Assembly: GCF_900091625.1 (NCBI RefSeq)
Contig: NZ_FMIC01000002.1
Location: 248,001 to 312,000, forward strand
Length of the DNA stretch: 64,000 bases
Origin: Micromonospora peucetia
GTDB taxonomy: Bacteria > Actinomycetota > Actinomycetes > Mycobacteriales > Micromonosporaceae
Direction of reading: 5' to 3'
The notes under the pieces were generated by a model. The model did not search any database. It was not told the origin of the DNA and saw only the letters and a list, made by a program, of their open reading frames with translations. The first letter of the stretch is position 1, and each line of letters begins with the position of its first letter. Shown here piece by piece: positions 52,948 to 62,236 of the stretch. The translations under genes were made by a program, and so were the position numbers.

Positions 52948-54714
52948 TCAGCGGGCGATCTCGGTGACCCGGGACTCGCGGACCACGGTCACCCGGATCT
53001 GGCCCGGGTAGGTCAGCTCCTCCTCGATCTGCTTGGCCACGTCCCGGGCCAGCACGGCGGCGCCGATGTCGTCCACGTCGTCCGGCTTGACCATCACCCG
53101 GATCTCCCGGCCGGCCTGCATGGCGAAGACCTTCTCCACACCGAGCTTGCCGGCCGCGATCTCCTCGATCCGCTCCAGCCGCTTGACGTACGCCTCCAGG
53201 CTCTCCCGCCGGGCCCCCGGCCGACCGCCGGAGCAGGCGTCGGACGCCTGGGTGAGGACGGCCTCGACGGTCTGCGGCGGCACCTCGTTGTGGTGCGCCT
53301 CGATGGCGTGCACGACGTCCTCGCACTCGCCGTACTTTCGGGCCAGATCGGCGCCGATGATGGCGTGGCTGCCCTCCACCTCGTGGGTGAGCGCCTTGCC
53401 GATGTCGTGCAGGAACGCCGAGCGCTTGATGATCGGCACGTCCAGCCGCAGCTCGGCGGCCATGATGCCGGCGATGTGCGCCGTCTCCACCAGGTGCTTG
53501 AGCACGTTCTGCCCGTACGACGTCCGGTAGCGCAGCCGGCCGAGCAGGGTGACCAGCTCCGGGTGGATCTCGGTGATGCCGACCTCGACCAGGGCGTCCT
53601 CGGCGGCCCGCTGGCAGAGCTGCTCCACCTCGTGCCGGGCCAGGTCGTAGACCTCCTCGATGCGGTGCGGGTGGATCCGCCCGTCGAGGACCAGCTTCTC
53701 CAGGGTCAGCCGGCCGACCTCCCGGCGCACCGGGTCGAAGCAGGAGAGCAGCACCGCCTCGGGGGTGTCATCGATGATCAGGTTGACGCCGGTGACCGAC
53801 TCGAAGGCTCGGATGTTGCGACCCTCCCGGCCGATGATCCGCCCCTTCATCTCGTCGCCGGGCAGGTGCATGACGCTGACCACACTCTCGGCGGTCTGCT
53901 CGCTGGCGACCCGCTGGATGGCGTCGACGACGATGTGCCGGGCGCGCTGCTCGGCGGTGCCGCGGGCGTCGGATTCGATGTCCCGGACCAGCAGCGCGGC
54001 CTCCCGCTTGGCCTGGACCTCGATCGCCTCGATCAGCTCCGCCCGGGCCGCGTCGGCGGTGAGCCCGGCGACCCGCTCCAGCTCGCGCCGCCGCCGCTCC
54101 TCCGCCTCACCCAACTCGACCTCGCGCTGGGCGAGCGTGGCCTCGCGCGCCGACAGGGCGGCGCTGGCGGCGGTGAGCTGCCGCTCCCGCTCGGCGAGCC
54201 GCTCCACCTCCTCGGTGTGCAGCCGCTCGCGCTCGTCCATCCGGGCCGCCCGTCGCTCCACCTCGGCGGCCTGCTCGCGGGTGGTGGCGGCGAGCACCGC
54301 GACCTCCCGCTCGCCGCTGCGCCGGGCGGTGGCCCGTAGCTGTTCCGCGTCGGCCTCGGCCTGCTTGTGGGCTCGGTCCAGGACAGTGTCGGCCTCCGCC
54401 CGGGCGTCATCGAGCACCCGGCCGGCCTCGGCCCGGGCAGCCTTCGCCTCGGCCTTCGCGGCGGCCGCCTCGGTGCGGGCCGCCGCGGCGGCGGACTTCG
54501 CCACGTCGATCGTGCTGTTGGCCTCGTCGGCGGCGGTGCGCAGGGCCGCGAGGGACTGCTCCTGCCGGTCCTTCTCGGCGATGAAGGCGGGATCCGCCGG
54601 CGCCGGCGCCGTACCGAACCGGCGCAGCGCCCGTACGCCGAGCAGCACCGCCCCGAGCACGACCACCGTAAGGATCAGCACCACCGCGAGGATCACGACG
54701 TCGAACCCGCTCAT
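52948..54714 (-). CDS. rny: Ribonuclease Y
   Basis: A 588-residue membrane-anchored endoribonuclease. One N-terminal TM (VVILAVVLILTVVVLGAVLLGV) precedes a ~200-residue Ala/Glu/Arg-rich coiled coil. A KH domain (DEMKGRIIGREGRNIRAFESVTGVNLIIDDTP) and an HD domain with metal-binding HD (RSAFLHDIGKALTHEVEGSHAIIG) and AIEAHHNEVPP follow. It starts mRNA turnover. ATG 54714 places the TM at the very start as usual. The gene-free 908 bp upstream contains a hairpin and AT-rich promoter candidates. Confidence 0.92.
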   Translation of the reverse strand: MSGFDVVILAVVLILTVVVLGAVLLGVRALRRFGTAPAPADPAFIAEKDRQEQSLAALRTAADEANSTIDVAKSAAAAARTEAAAAKAEAKAARAEAGRVLDDARAEADTVLDRAHKQAEADAEQLRATARRSGEREVAVLAATTREQAAEVERRAARMDERERLHTEEVERLAERERQLTAASAALSAREATLAQREVELGEAEERRRRELERVAGLTADAARAELIEAIEVQAKREAALLVRDIESDARGTAEQRARHIVVDAIQRVASEQTAESVVSVMHLPGDEMKGRIIGREGRNIRAFESVTGVNLIIDDTPEAVLLSCFDPVRREVGRLTLEKLVLDGRIHPHRIEEVYDLARHEVEQLCQRAAEDALVEVGITEIHPELVTLLGRLRYRTSYGQNVLKHLVETAHIAGIMAAELRLDVPIIKRSAFLHDIGKALTHEVEGSHAIIGADLARKYGECEDVVHAIEAHHNEVPPQTVEAVLTQASDACSGGRPGARRESLEAYVKRLERIEEIAAGKLGVEKVFAMQAGREIRVMVKPDDVDDIGAAVLARDVAKQIEEELTYPGQIRVTVVRESRVTEIAR

Positions 54715-54909
54715 GCCGACGCCCCGTCCCGCCCGATGACCACGGGGCCCGGCCCGACGCCCGGCCCGTTCATGCCGGCACCCCGGTGCAACTGCGCCGC
54801 CTCGCCATGGCCGCCTCCCCTGAACGTCGGGACCGCAGCGACCGTGCCGATGGGCACGCACCCTGCGGCTGTGGACGCCCGACCGGAGCGACTGGCCGTG
54901 GGGTGGCTT

Positions 54910-54945
54910 CCGTCGGCGGTGCCCACTCGGGGGCATCGCCGACGG
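54910..54945 (-). promoter_or_regulatory. Hairpin in the rny 5' region
   Basis: 15-bp arms with one mismatch (54910-54924 and 54931-54945) enclose a 6-nt loop, about 200 bp upstream of rny. It may stabilise the leader or attenuate transcription of rny. Confidence 0.4.
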
Positions 54946-55309
54946 CCGGGTGCAGTTGTCGCGCCAACCTCGGACCGGCCAGTCCGAAGCTGCCGCCAGT
55001 GACCGACCGCGTCGGTCAAAGTGATGCTGTTCTGTTACGCGATCTATGTTGTGTGCTTAGCCTGCGCTTGGTCGGGCAATGTGAGCCTGTACGGCGAGGC
55101 TAGGTCTCCCAGGGTGCTCTGGTCAAGAACTCATGATCAAACCCCCCGAACGGAGAGAAGTTGTCGCGTCACGCAAAGCTGATGCACGCCCGGACACCGA
55201 CGGACAAAACGGCGGCGAACCGGGTCCGGTGGCATGTCGGCCCTGCTCAGCCAGGCCGCGCGCACGTACCCGCCGGAGCACCGACCGGCCGACTGTGACA
55301 CAACTGTCG

Positions 55310-55372
55310 CCGGTCCGCGTCAGCCGGGCACCAGGTTGCGTCCGCCGGGCACCGGTCCGCGTCAGCCGGGCC
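55310..55372. repeat. Three 21-bp tandem repeats
   Basis: Units CCGGTCCGCGTCAGCCGGGC(A/C) occur at 55310 and 55352, with a diverged copy between them at 55331. The length is a multiple of three, but no supporting reading frame is convincing. Confidence 0.65.
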
Positions 55373-55519
55373 GAGCCGGAACCACTCGGACGCACCACTC
55401 CTCTGATCGTTTGTCGCTGAGCCGGCAGTTCGGGGTGCCTGAGGCCCGGCCCTCGTCAACCGATCATGAGCCACGGGTCGGTGCCGGCGCGCGGCTTAGG
55501 CAGCAGGCAACGGGCGACA

Positions 55520-55604
55520 TAGGCCGCAGGCGGCGCGCGACTTAGGCCGCAGGCGGCGCGCGGCGGGGTGGTGGAGGCGTCGGGCTGGTGGAGGCGTCGG
55601 GCTG
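55520..55604. repeat. Two adjacent direct-repeat pairs downstream of the DUF849 gene
   Basis: A 20-bp sequence beginning TAGGCCGCAGG occurs at 55520 and 55543. The 17-mer GTGGAGGCGTCGGGCTG occurs at 55571 and 55588 back to back. Both lie just beyond the minus-strand DUF849 stop. Confidence 0.65.
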
Positions 55605-55622
55605 GTTCTGGTGCCGGGCGGG

Positions 55623-56336
55623 TCAGCGGGCACCGGCGGCCAGCGCCGCCACCACCAGTGCGGCGTTGTCGGGCGCGATGGAGCCGTCGGGCAGCAACAG
55701 CGTGTCTTCCAGCCCGACGCGGCTGTGCAGTCCCCGGTGCACCGCCTCGGCCAGCACCGACCAGGTTGCCGGCCCCTCGGCATGCAGCAGCACCGGTGGG
55801 CCCTCGGCCGCCGAAGGTGGCAGCGCCGAAAGCATGGCGGCGGCGTCGGCCAGCGCCACCGCCGGGTCCTCGGCCATGCACTCGACCAGGATCCGCCCGG
55901 CCGGCACCCGCCATCGCGCGTACGTCTCGACCGCGTCGACCGTCCAGAGACCCGCCTCGACCAGGACGCCCCGCTCGCGCAGCGCCGCCGCCACCGCCTC
56001 GGCGCCCGGCTCGTGCGCGTTGACCGAGGCGAAGTCGGGCAGCACCGTCCAGGCCCGGACGGCAGTCACCCGGGCGGCTGGCTCCGGCTCGATCCAGGCC
56101 CCGGTGCTCACCCCGACCGGCACCTCCGGGCAGGCGGCCCGGATCGCGTCCAGCGCGGCGGCGATCACCGACGGGTGCAGGGACTCCCGGCCGGCGGCGT
56201 CCCGAGGATGCACGTGCACCGCGCCGGCACCGAGCCCCGCGCAGCGGGCAGCGTCGGCTGCCAGCTCGGCCGGGGTGACCGGCACCGCCAGGTGCTCGTC
56301 GCACCTGCGGGCTCCGTTGAGGCACGCCTTCAGCAT
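55623..56336 (-). CDS. DUF849 / BKACE-family 3-keto acid cleavage enzyme
   Basis: A 237-residue protein of the beta-keto acid cleavage enzyme family, Zn-dependent TIM barrels that split beta-keto acids with acetyl-CoA. It starts KACLNGARRCDEHLAVPVTPAELAADA. The metal site HVHP is in GAVHVHPRDAAGRESL, and the family's Glu appears in LVECM / HAEGPATW. It is shorter than typical members (270-310), matching a compact actinobacterial subgroup. No lysine-fermentation or carnitine gene is near, so the substrate is open. It stands alone and is followed by repeats. Confidence 0.82.
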   Translation of the reverse strand: MLKACLNGARRCDEHLAVPVTPAELAADAARCAGLGAGAVHVHPRDAAGRESLHPSVIAAALDAIRAACPEVPVGVSTGAWIEPEPAARVTAVRAWTVLPDFASVNAHEPGAEAVAAALRERGVLVEAGLWTVDAVETYARWRVPAGRILVECMAEDPAVALADAAAMLSALPPSAAEGPPVLLHAEGPATWSVLAEAVHRGLHSRVGLEDTLLLPDGSIAPDNAALVVAALAAGAR

Positions 56337-56405
56337 TGGAAGTCTCCCTCCGCCCGCCCCACGACTCAGCGAGCCTCATGGCGACACGCCTACAGCGCAG
56401 AGCCT

Positions 56406-56477
56406 GCCACCCGGCTCAGAACCCATGGCGGCAGGCCGCCAACCCAGAGACCGCCACCCGGCTCAGAGTCCATGGCG
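56406..56477. repeat. 25-bp direct repeat pair
   Basis: GCCACCCGGCTCAGA plus ACCCATGGCG (56406-56430) recurs at 56453-56477 with two changes. It lies in the 249-bp interval between the DUF849 start and the recX stop. Confidence 0.65.
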
Positions 56478-56585
56478 ATGCGCACCCCGACTCCACCGAT
56501 CGACCCGGCCGGCTGCGCCTCCCGCCCGACCCGGCTTGCTCGCACGCCTTTCAGGACAGAGATCCCGCTCCGCCTGCCGCGCTGC

Positions 56586-57281
56586 TCACCCGGCGGAGCG
56601 GCTGTCCCGGTCGAGCTCGCCCTCAGCGTCGGCGAGCGCGTCAGCGTCGATCTGCTCGGCGAACTCGGCCGCCTCGGCGCTCTGCGCGGCGAGCGCGTCC
56701 TTCACCGCCCGGATCGCCACGCCCGGCGGGTAGCCCTTGCGGGCCAGCATGGCCACCAGCCGCCGGAAGACCGCGTCCGGCTCGCCCCGGGCGGTGCGCA
56801 GCTTCCGCTCGACCAGGGCGCGGGCGGTCTCGGCCTCGGTCTCCTCGTCCAGCTCGCCGAGCGCCTCGCTCGCGACCTCGCCGTCCACCCCGCGCTGGCG
56901 CAGCTCGTTGGCGAGGGCCCGGCGGGCCAGGCCCCGGCCGGAGTGCCGGCTGGCCACCCAGGCCCGGGCGAAGGCGGCGTCGTCGATGATGCCGACCTCG
57001 TCGTAGCGGTCGAGCACCTCCGCCGAGACCTCGTCGGAGATGCCCCGCTTCGCCAGCGCCCCGGCCAGCTCGGCCCGGGTGCGGGGCCGCACGGCGAGCT
57101 GGCGCAGGCATATCTCCCGCGCCAGCTCCCCCTCGGCGCGCGGTGGGGCCGGAGGTGCCTCGGGGTCGGTCTCCTCCGCCCGGCCGCGCCGGGCCCGACG
57201 GGGCCGGGGCGCACTGTCGTCACCCGCGCGGGCAGGGCTGGCATCCCAGCCCCGCCCCGTGCGGGCGCGTCGTCCTGCCAC
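56586..57281 (-). CDS. recX: RecA regulatory protein RecX
   Basis: A 231-residue RecX. About 50 polar N-terminal residues precede the three-helix repeats (AREICLRQLAVRPRTRAELAGALAKRGI, VGIIDDAAFARAWVASRHSGRGLARRALANELRQRG, then AVFRRLVAMLARKGYPPGVAIRAV). RecX caps and destabilises RecA filaments. The GTG start lies 14 bp after the recA stop, so the genes are cotranscribed. Confidence 0.93.
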   Translation of the reverse strand: MAGRRARTGRGWDASPARAGDDSAPRPRRARRGRAEETDPEAPPAPPRAEGELAREICLRQLAVRPRTRAELAGALAKRGISDEVSAEVLDRYDEVGIIDDAAFARAWVASRHSGRGLARRALANELRQRGVDGEVASEALGELDEETEAETARALVERKLRTARGEPDAVFRRLVAMLARKGYPPGVAIRAVKDALAAQSAEAAEFAEQIDADALADAEGELDRDSRSAG

Positions 57282-57295
57282 GGATCAGGGGCCGG

Positions 57296-58342
<1,047 letters not shown>

Positions 58343-58473
58343 GTTTGCCACCCCTGCCTTCGCCGGCGTCTTTCCTGAGCTTCGCGTCACGCGGACACGC
58401 TAGGCGCTGGGTCCGACAGAAAACCAGCCGACCGGCCGTGAGCTGTGGACGAGCACCCCGCTGTGGACAATAG

Positions 58474-58489
58474 CCGAACAGGTGTACGA
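58474..58489 (-). promoter_or_regulatory. SOS box of recA (imperfect)
   Basis: CCGAAC-AGGT-GTACGA matches the TCGAAC-N4-GTTCGA palindrome at ten of twelve conserved positions. It lies 132 bp upstream of recA in the gap after the DUF3046 gene. Damage induction through LexA is expected. Confidence 0.65.
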
Positions 58490-58526
58490 GGCGGCAGGCG
58501 ACACGCGGAAGCCACGAAACGGCTGC

Positions 58527-58727
58527 TCAGCGTAGTCGTGCGGGCACCCGGTCGGGATAGGCGGCGCAGACCGCACGCCACACCACGTGGGTCTGCTCAC
58601 CCGACGCCAGGGCCTGCTCGATGGTCCGCCCGCCGAGCTGCGAGAGCACCTGGTCGCGGGCGATGCTGCCCGCGTAGCCGGGGCCGAACGCCTCTGCCAG
58701 CCTGGTCCAGAAGTCGGTCAGCCGCAC
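58527..58727 (-). CDS. DUF3046 small protein
   Basis: A 66-residue protein starting MRLTDFWTRLAEAFGPGYAGSIARDQVL and ending VVWRAVCAAYPDRVP, the DUF3046 signature. It is regularly found just upstream of recA in actinomycetes, as here. Function unknown. The GTG start is 4 bp after the MFS gene stop. Confidence 0.87.
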   Translation of the reverse strand: MRLTDFWTRLAEAFGPGYAGSIARDQVLSQLGGRTIEQALASGEQTHVVWRAVCAAYPDRVPARLR

Positions 58728-58731
58728 GTGA

Positions 58732-60102
58732 TCAGTCCTCCTCGTCCGGTGCCCCCACCGGCACCGGCCGCAACGCTAGCGTCACCAGAGGCACCACCGC
58801 GACCGCCGCGAGCAGGGTGAGCACCGGATAACCGGCCGCCTCCACCACAAACCCGCTGGCCGCCCCGGCAGCGGCGCCCGCCAGCCCCATGGTCAGGTCG
58901 GAAAGCCCCTGGACGCTCGGCCGGATCTCCACCGGCACCGACTCCGACAGCAGCGTCGAGCCCGCGACCATGGTCCCCGACCAGCCCAGGCCGAGCAGGA
59001 ACAACCCGACCGAGAGCCAGGCCGTGCGGTGCCCGGCCGTGCCGGCGACCGCGCACGCCACGAGCAGCAGCCCGACGCCACCGAGGATCACCGCCCGACG
59101 GCCGACCCGGTCGGTGAGCCAACCCGCCACCGGGGCGAGGGCGTACATGCCGGCGATGTGCAGACTCAGCACGAGACCGACCACCCGCAGCACGTCGGCG
59201 TCGTCGTGCCACTCGTGCAGACGCACCGGGGTCATCACCATCACCGCGACCATGACCAGGTGGCCGACCGCCACCGCGACGATGCCGAGCCGGGCGTCCG
59301 GCCTCGTGCGTACCACCGACCAGGCGGCCCGCATGCCCGCAACGCGCCGGGCGGTCGACACCGGCGCGACGACGGCGGTCGCCGGGGTGTCAGCCGGGCC
59401 GGGGGTCGCCGAGGTGCCAGCCGGGCCGGCGGGCACCGGGATACCGGCAGGGCCGGTGGACGCCAGTCGGCGCGCCGTGAGCAGCGGGTCCGGCCGCAGC
59501 AACGCCATGATCGCCCCGGCGGCCAGCACCAGCGCGACGGCGCTGAACGCGAACGGACCGGCCAACGTCGGCAACCCCCAGCCGCTGGTGGTGCGATCGG
59601 CGAGCGACGCGAAGTTCGGTGCGGCGACCGCACCGATGGTGGTGGCCCAGACGATCAGCGAGAGCTGGCGGCCCCGGCGTGCCGGGGCCGCCAGGTCCAC
59701 CGCGGTGTAGCGGGCCTGGAGGTTGGCCGCGCTGCCGCCGCCGAACAGGAGCATGCCAAGGAAGAGCAGCGGAACCCACCGGGTGACCGCGGCGAGGACC
59801 ACCAGCGCGCCGCCGGCCGCGCCGGTCAGGTACGCCACGACCAGGCCGGGCCGCCGGCCGTGGACGGTCATGATCCTGGTGACCGGCACGGCGAGCAGCG
59901 CCCCGCCCACCACCGCGGCGCTGCTGACCAGACCCGCGACGGCGGTGCCGGCGATGTCGGAGGCGAGCAGCGCCCCGACGGCGACGCCGATGGTCACCCC
60001 GATCCCGCCGATGATCTGGGTGACGAAGAGCAGCCGCAGGGTACGCCGCTGGATCCGCGCGACGTCGGGCGTGACGAGCGGCGCGGCGAGGCCGGTGGCC
60101 AT
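58732..60102 (-). CDS. MFS transporter
   Basis: A 456-residue major facilitator with 12 predicted TM segments. Residues ~15-60 are the first helices (LRLLFVTQIIGGIGVTIGVAVGALLASDIAG). A long Ala/Gly/Pro-rich central loop (about 215-245) separates the halves, and the second half starts VRTRPDARLGIVAVAVGHLVMVAVMVM. LTDRVGRRAVILGG is the motif A-like loop. The ATG follows AAGGAG. The substrate is unknown; it is probably a drug or metabolite efflux pump and is cotranscribed with DUF3046. Confidence 0.82.
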   Translation of the reverse strand: MATGLAAPLVTPDVARIQRRTLRLLFVTQIIGGIGVTIGVAVGALLASDIAGTAVAGLVSSAAVVGGALLAVPVTRIMTVHGRRPGLVVAYLTGAAGGALVVLAAVTRWVPLLFLGMLLFGGGSAANLQARYTAVDLAAPARRGRQLSLIVWATTIGAVAAPNFASLADRTTSGWGLPTLAGPFAFSAVALVLAAGAIMALLRPDPLLTARRLASTGPAGIPVPAGPAGTSATPGPADTPATAVVAPVSTARRVAGMRAAWSVVRTRPDARLGIVAVAVGHLVMVAVMVMTPVRLHEWHDDADVLRVVGLVLSLHIAGMYALAPVAGWLTDRVGRRAVILGGVGLLLVACAVAGTAGHRTAWLSVGLFLLGLGWSGTMVAGSTLLSESVPVEIRPSVQGLSDLTMGLAGAAAGAASGFVVEAAGYPVLTLLAAVAVVPLVTLALRPVPVGAPDEED

Positions 60103-60179
60103 GGCGGCTCCTTCGAGGTAAGGGGTGGAATGCGGTCTCATCCTTGCGCACCCACCCCGCCACCCGGCAGTCGGTTCAG

Positions 60180-61322
60180 CTACAGGCCGAGGCCGCGACC
60201 GATGATCTCCTTCATGATCTCGGTGGTGCCGCCATAGATCGTCTGCACCCGCCCGTCCAGCCAGGCCTTCGCCACGGGATACTCCAGCATGTAGCCGTAG
60301 CCGCCGTGCAGCTGCACGCAGCGGTCGGCGACCCTGTTCTGCAACTCGGTGGTCCACCACTTCGCCTTGGCCGCGTCGGTGACCGAGAGCCGGCCGGCGT
60401 CGTACTCCGCGACGCAGTGGTTGACGAAGGTGCGGGCGATGGTGACCTCGGTGTCCAGCTCGGCCAGCAGGAAGCGGTTGTGCTGGAACGCGCCGATCGG
60501 CCGGCCGAACGCCTGCCGGGAGCGGGCGTAGTCGAGGGTGACGGCGAGCAGCCGCTCGGCGGCGGCCACCGCCGCGACCGCGATGCTGAGCCGTTCCCGG
60601 GGCAGGTTGGCCATCAGGTGGTAGAAGCCGTGGTTCTCGGTGCCGATCAGGTTCTCCGCCGGCACCCGGCAGTCGTCGAAGAACAGCTCGGCGGTGTCGT
60701 TGGCCCTGAGCCCGACCTTGGCCAGCCGCCGGCCCCGGGAGAAGCCGGGCGTGCCGCTCTCCACCGCGACCAGGCTCACCCCGTGCGCGCCCTGCTCCGG
60801 TGCGGTACGCACGACCACGACCACCATGTCGGCCAGCTCCCCGTTGGTGATGAAGGTCTTCTGGCCGTTGAGCACCCAACTGTCGCCGTCGCGGACCGCG
60901 CTCGTGCGGATCCCGGCCAGGTCGGACCCGGCGCCCGGCTCGCTCATCGCGATCGCGGTGACCAGATCGCCGGAGCAGAACCCGGGCAGCCAGCGTTTGC
61001 GCTGGTCGTCCGTGGTCAGCTCGGTCAGGTACGGCGCCACCACGTCGTTGTGCAGGCCGAAGCCGAGCCCGGTGCAGCCGGCGGCCACGATCTCCTCGTC
61101 CAGCACGGCGTTGAACCGGAAGTCCCGCTGCCCGCCGCCGCCGTACTCCGTGGCGACGTCCATGCCCAGCAGGCCGGCGGCCCCGGCCCGGCGCCACACC
61201 TCGCGGTCGACGATCCCGTCGGCTTCCCAGCGCTCGTGGTGCGGCACCGCCTCCCGGGTCAGGAACTCGCGGCACAGCTCGCGGAACTCCTCGTGGTCGC
61301 GCTCGTAGAGATGCTGCTCCAT
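60180..61322 (-). CDS. Acyl-CoA dehydrogenase
   Basis: A 380-residue FAD enzyme oxidising an acyl-CoA to the enoyl-CoA. Family signatures are IAMSEPGAGSDLAGIRT (FAD/substrate), LNGQKTFITNG, and the C-terminal LHGGYGYMLEYPVAKAWLDGRVQTIYGGTTEIMKEII. The catalytic base is expected to be the Glu of YGGTTEI. R-S-R-Q-A-F-G-R-P-I in the helix domain is also typical. It could be a medium/long-chain or branched-chain enzyme; no beta-oxidation partners are adjacent. Confidence 0.92.
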   Translation of the reverse strand: MEQHLYERDHEEFRELCREFLTREAVPHHERWEADGIVDREVWRRAGAAGLLGMDVATEYGGGGQRDFRFNAVLDEEIVAAGCTGLGFGLHNDVVAPYLTELTTDDQRKRWLPGFCSGDLVTAIAMSEPGAGSDLAGIRTSAVRDGDSWVLNGQKTFITNGELADMVVVVVRTAPEQGAHGVSLVAVESGTPGFSRGRRLAKVGLRANDTAELFFDDCRVPAENLIGTENHGFYHLMANLPRERLSIAVAAVAAAERLLAVTLDYARSRQAFGRPIGAFQHNRFLLAELDTEVTIARTFVNHCVAEYDAGRLSVTDAAKAKWWTTELQNRVADRCVQLHGGYGYMLEYPVAKAWLDGRVQTIYGGTTEIMKEIIGRGLGL

Positions 61323-61383
61323 GGCGGCAAGTGTGGCACCGCTCACCCGCCCTGCCCAGCGCCGACGAACCGGCGCCGACCAC

Positions 61384-62088
61384 TCAGCCGGCGAGGGCGC
61401 GGGCGGCCACGGTGAGGTCGGCGACCAGCCCCTCGTACGCCTTGTCCTGGTCGTCGGCGCGCAGCACGGCGGACGGGTGGATGGTGGCCAGCAGCCGGGC
61501 CGGCGGCGCGTCGGCAACGGCGCCGGTGGAGTCCACCGGCACCCGCCGGAAGTCCTCCGGGTGCTGGGCCGACTCCGGCCAGGGCAGCAGCTCGCCGCGC
61601 TGCCGGGTGACCCGGAACGTCGGGCCGAGCAGGGCCTTGGCGGCGGTGGCGCCGAGCACCACCACGATCTCCGGGCGCAGCTGGGCGAACTCGGCCACCA
61701 GCCAGGGCCGGCAGGCGGTGATGTGCACCCGGTCCGGGGTCTGGTGGATGCGCCGCTTACCGCGCTGCTCGAAGCGGAAGTGCTTCACGGTGTTGGTGAG
61801 GTAGATGTGGCCGGGGTCGAGCCGCGCGTCGTCGACGGCCTTGCGCAGCAGCCGGCCGGCGGGGCCGACGAACGGTAGTCCCCGCTGGTCCTCCATGTCG
61901 CCCGGCTGCTCACCGACGAAGACCACCCGCGCACCGGCGTCGCCTCGGCCGAAGACCGTCTGCGACGCGTCCCGGTAGAGCTCGCAGCCCCGGCAGCCGG
62001 CGGCGGCGGCGCGCAGGTCGTCGAGGGTGTCGGCCCGCGGCGGGATGAACTTCTGCGCGCCCGGCGCGGTCTCGGTCTGCTCGGCCAT
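61384..62088 (-). CDS. udgX: UdgX-type uracil-DNA glycosylase (covalent uracil-DNA binder)
   Basis: A 234-residue family 4-related UDG. Motif A is GEQPGDMED (59-67). The UdgX-specific loop KRRIHQTP (111-118) carries His115, equivalent to His109 of Mycobacterium UdgX, which attacks the sugar C1' and leaves the enzyme covalently bound to DNA. Motif B is HPSAVLR (204-210). Cys32, Cys35 and Cys126 are the only cysteines and are likely Fe-S ligands. ATG 62088 is chosen; the upstream frame is non-conserved. The gene stands alone 61 bp from the acyl-CoA dehydrogenase. Confidence 0.92.
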   Translation of the reverse strand: MAEQTETAPGAQKFIPPRADTLDDLRAAAAGCRGCELYRDASQTVFGRGDAGARVVFVGEQPGDMEDQRGLPFVGPAGRLLRKAVDDARLDPGHIYLTNTVKHFRFEQRGKRRIHQTPDRVHITACRPWLVAEFAQLRPEIVVVLGATAAKALLGPTFRVTRQRGELLPWPESAQHPEDFRRVPVDSTGAVADAPPARLLATIHPSAVLRADDQDKAYEGLVADLTVAARALAG

Positions 62089-62236
62089 GGCGACTGTTCT
62101 ACCCCGCGCGGGAGGGAACACGCGCGGGGACCCGCCGAGCGGGACACACCGGTGTGAACAAAGTGGACGGTGTGGGCGGAGTGACGACACGGCGTCGCCC
62201 GCACCGGGCCGTCCGGGGTCGCCTCGGGCTCCCCGC

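Larger units (their letters stand above)
54715..55622. other. 908-bp interval without a convincing gene
   Basis: Short frames here have shadow-like Arg/Pro/Ala composition and no conserved motifs, so I call none. Visible content is a hairpin at 54910-54945, an AT-richer patch at 55017-55140 that could carry the rny promoter (minus-strand TTGACC near 55130, TAAGCA-type -10 candidates near 55055), a 21-bp triplicate repeat at 55310-55372, and two pairs of direct repeats at 55520-55604. Confidence 0.6.

Noticed and set aside
54711..55019. A minus-strand frame of about 100 codons just upstream of rny
   Set aside because: Low-complexity Gly/Arg/Ala/Pro sequence overlapping a hairpin; it looks like rny leader.
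55310..55372. CRISPR-like or coding heptad repeats
   Set aside because: Three 21-bp units directly abutting, no spacers, and none of the six frames gives a plausible protein.
55133..55420. A 95-codon plus-strand frame (starts MIKPPERREVV) in the rny-DUF849 gap
   Set aside because: Contains the 21-bp repeats translated as an Arg/Pro-rich string, has no convincing ribosome binding site, and has no family similarity I recognise.
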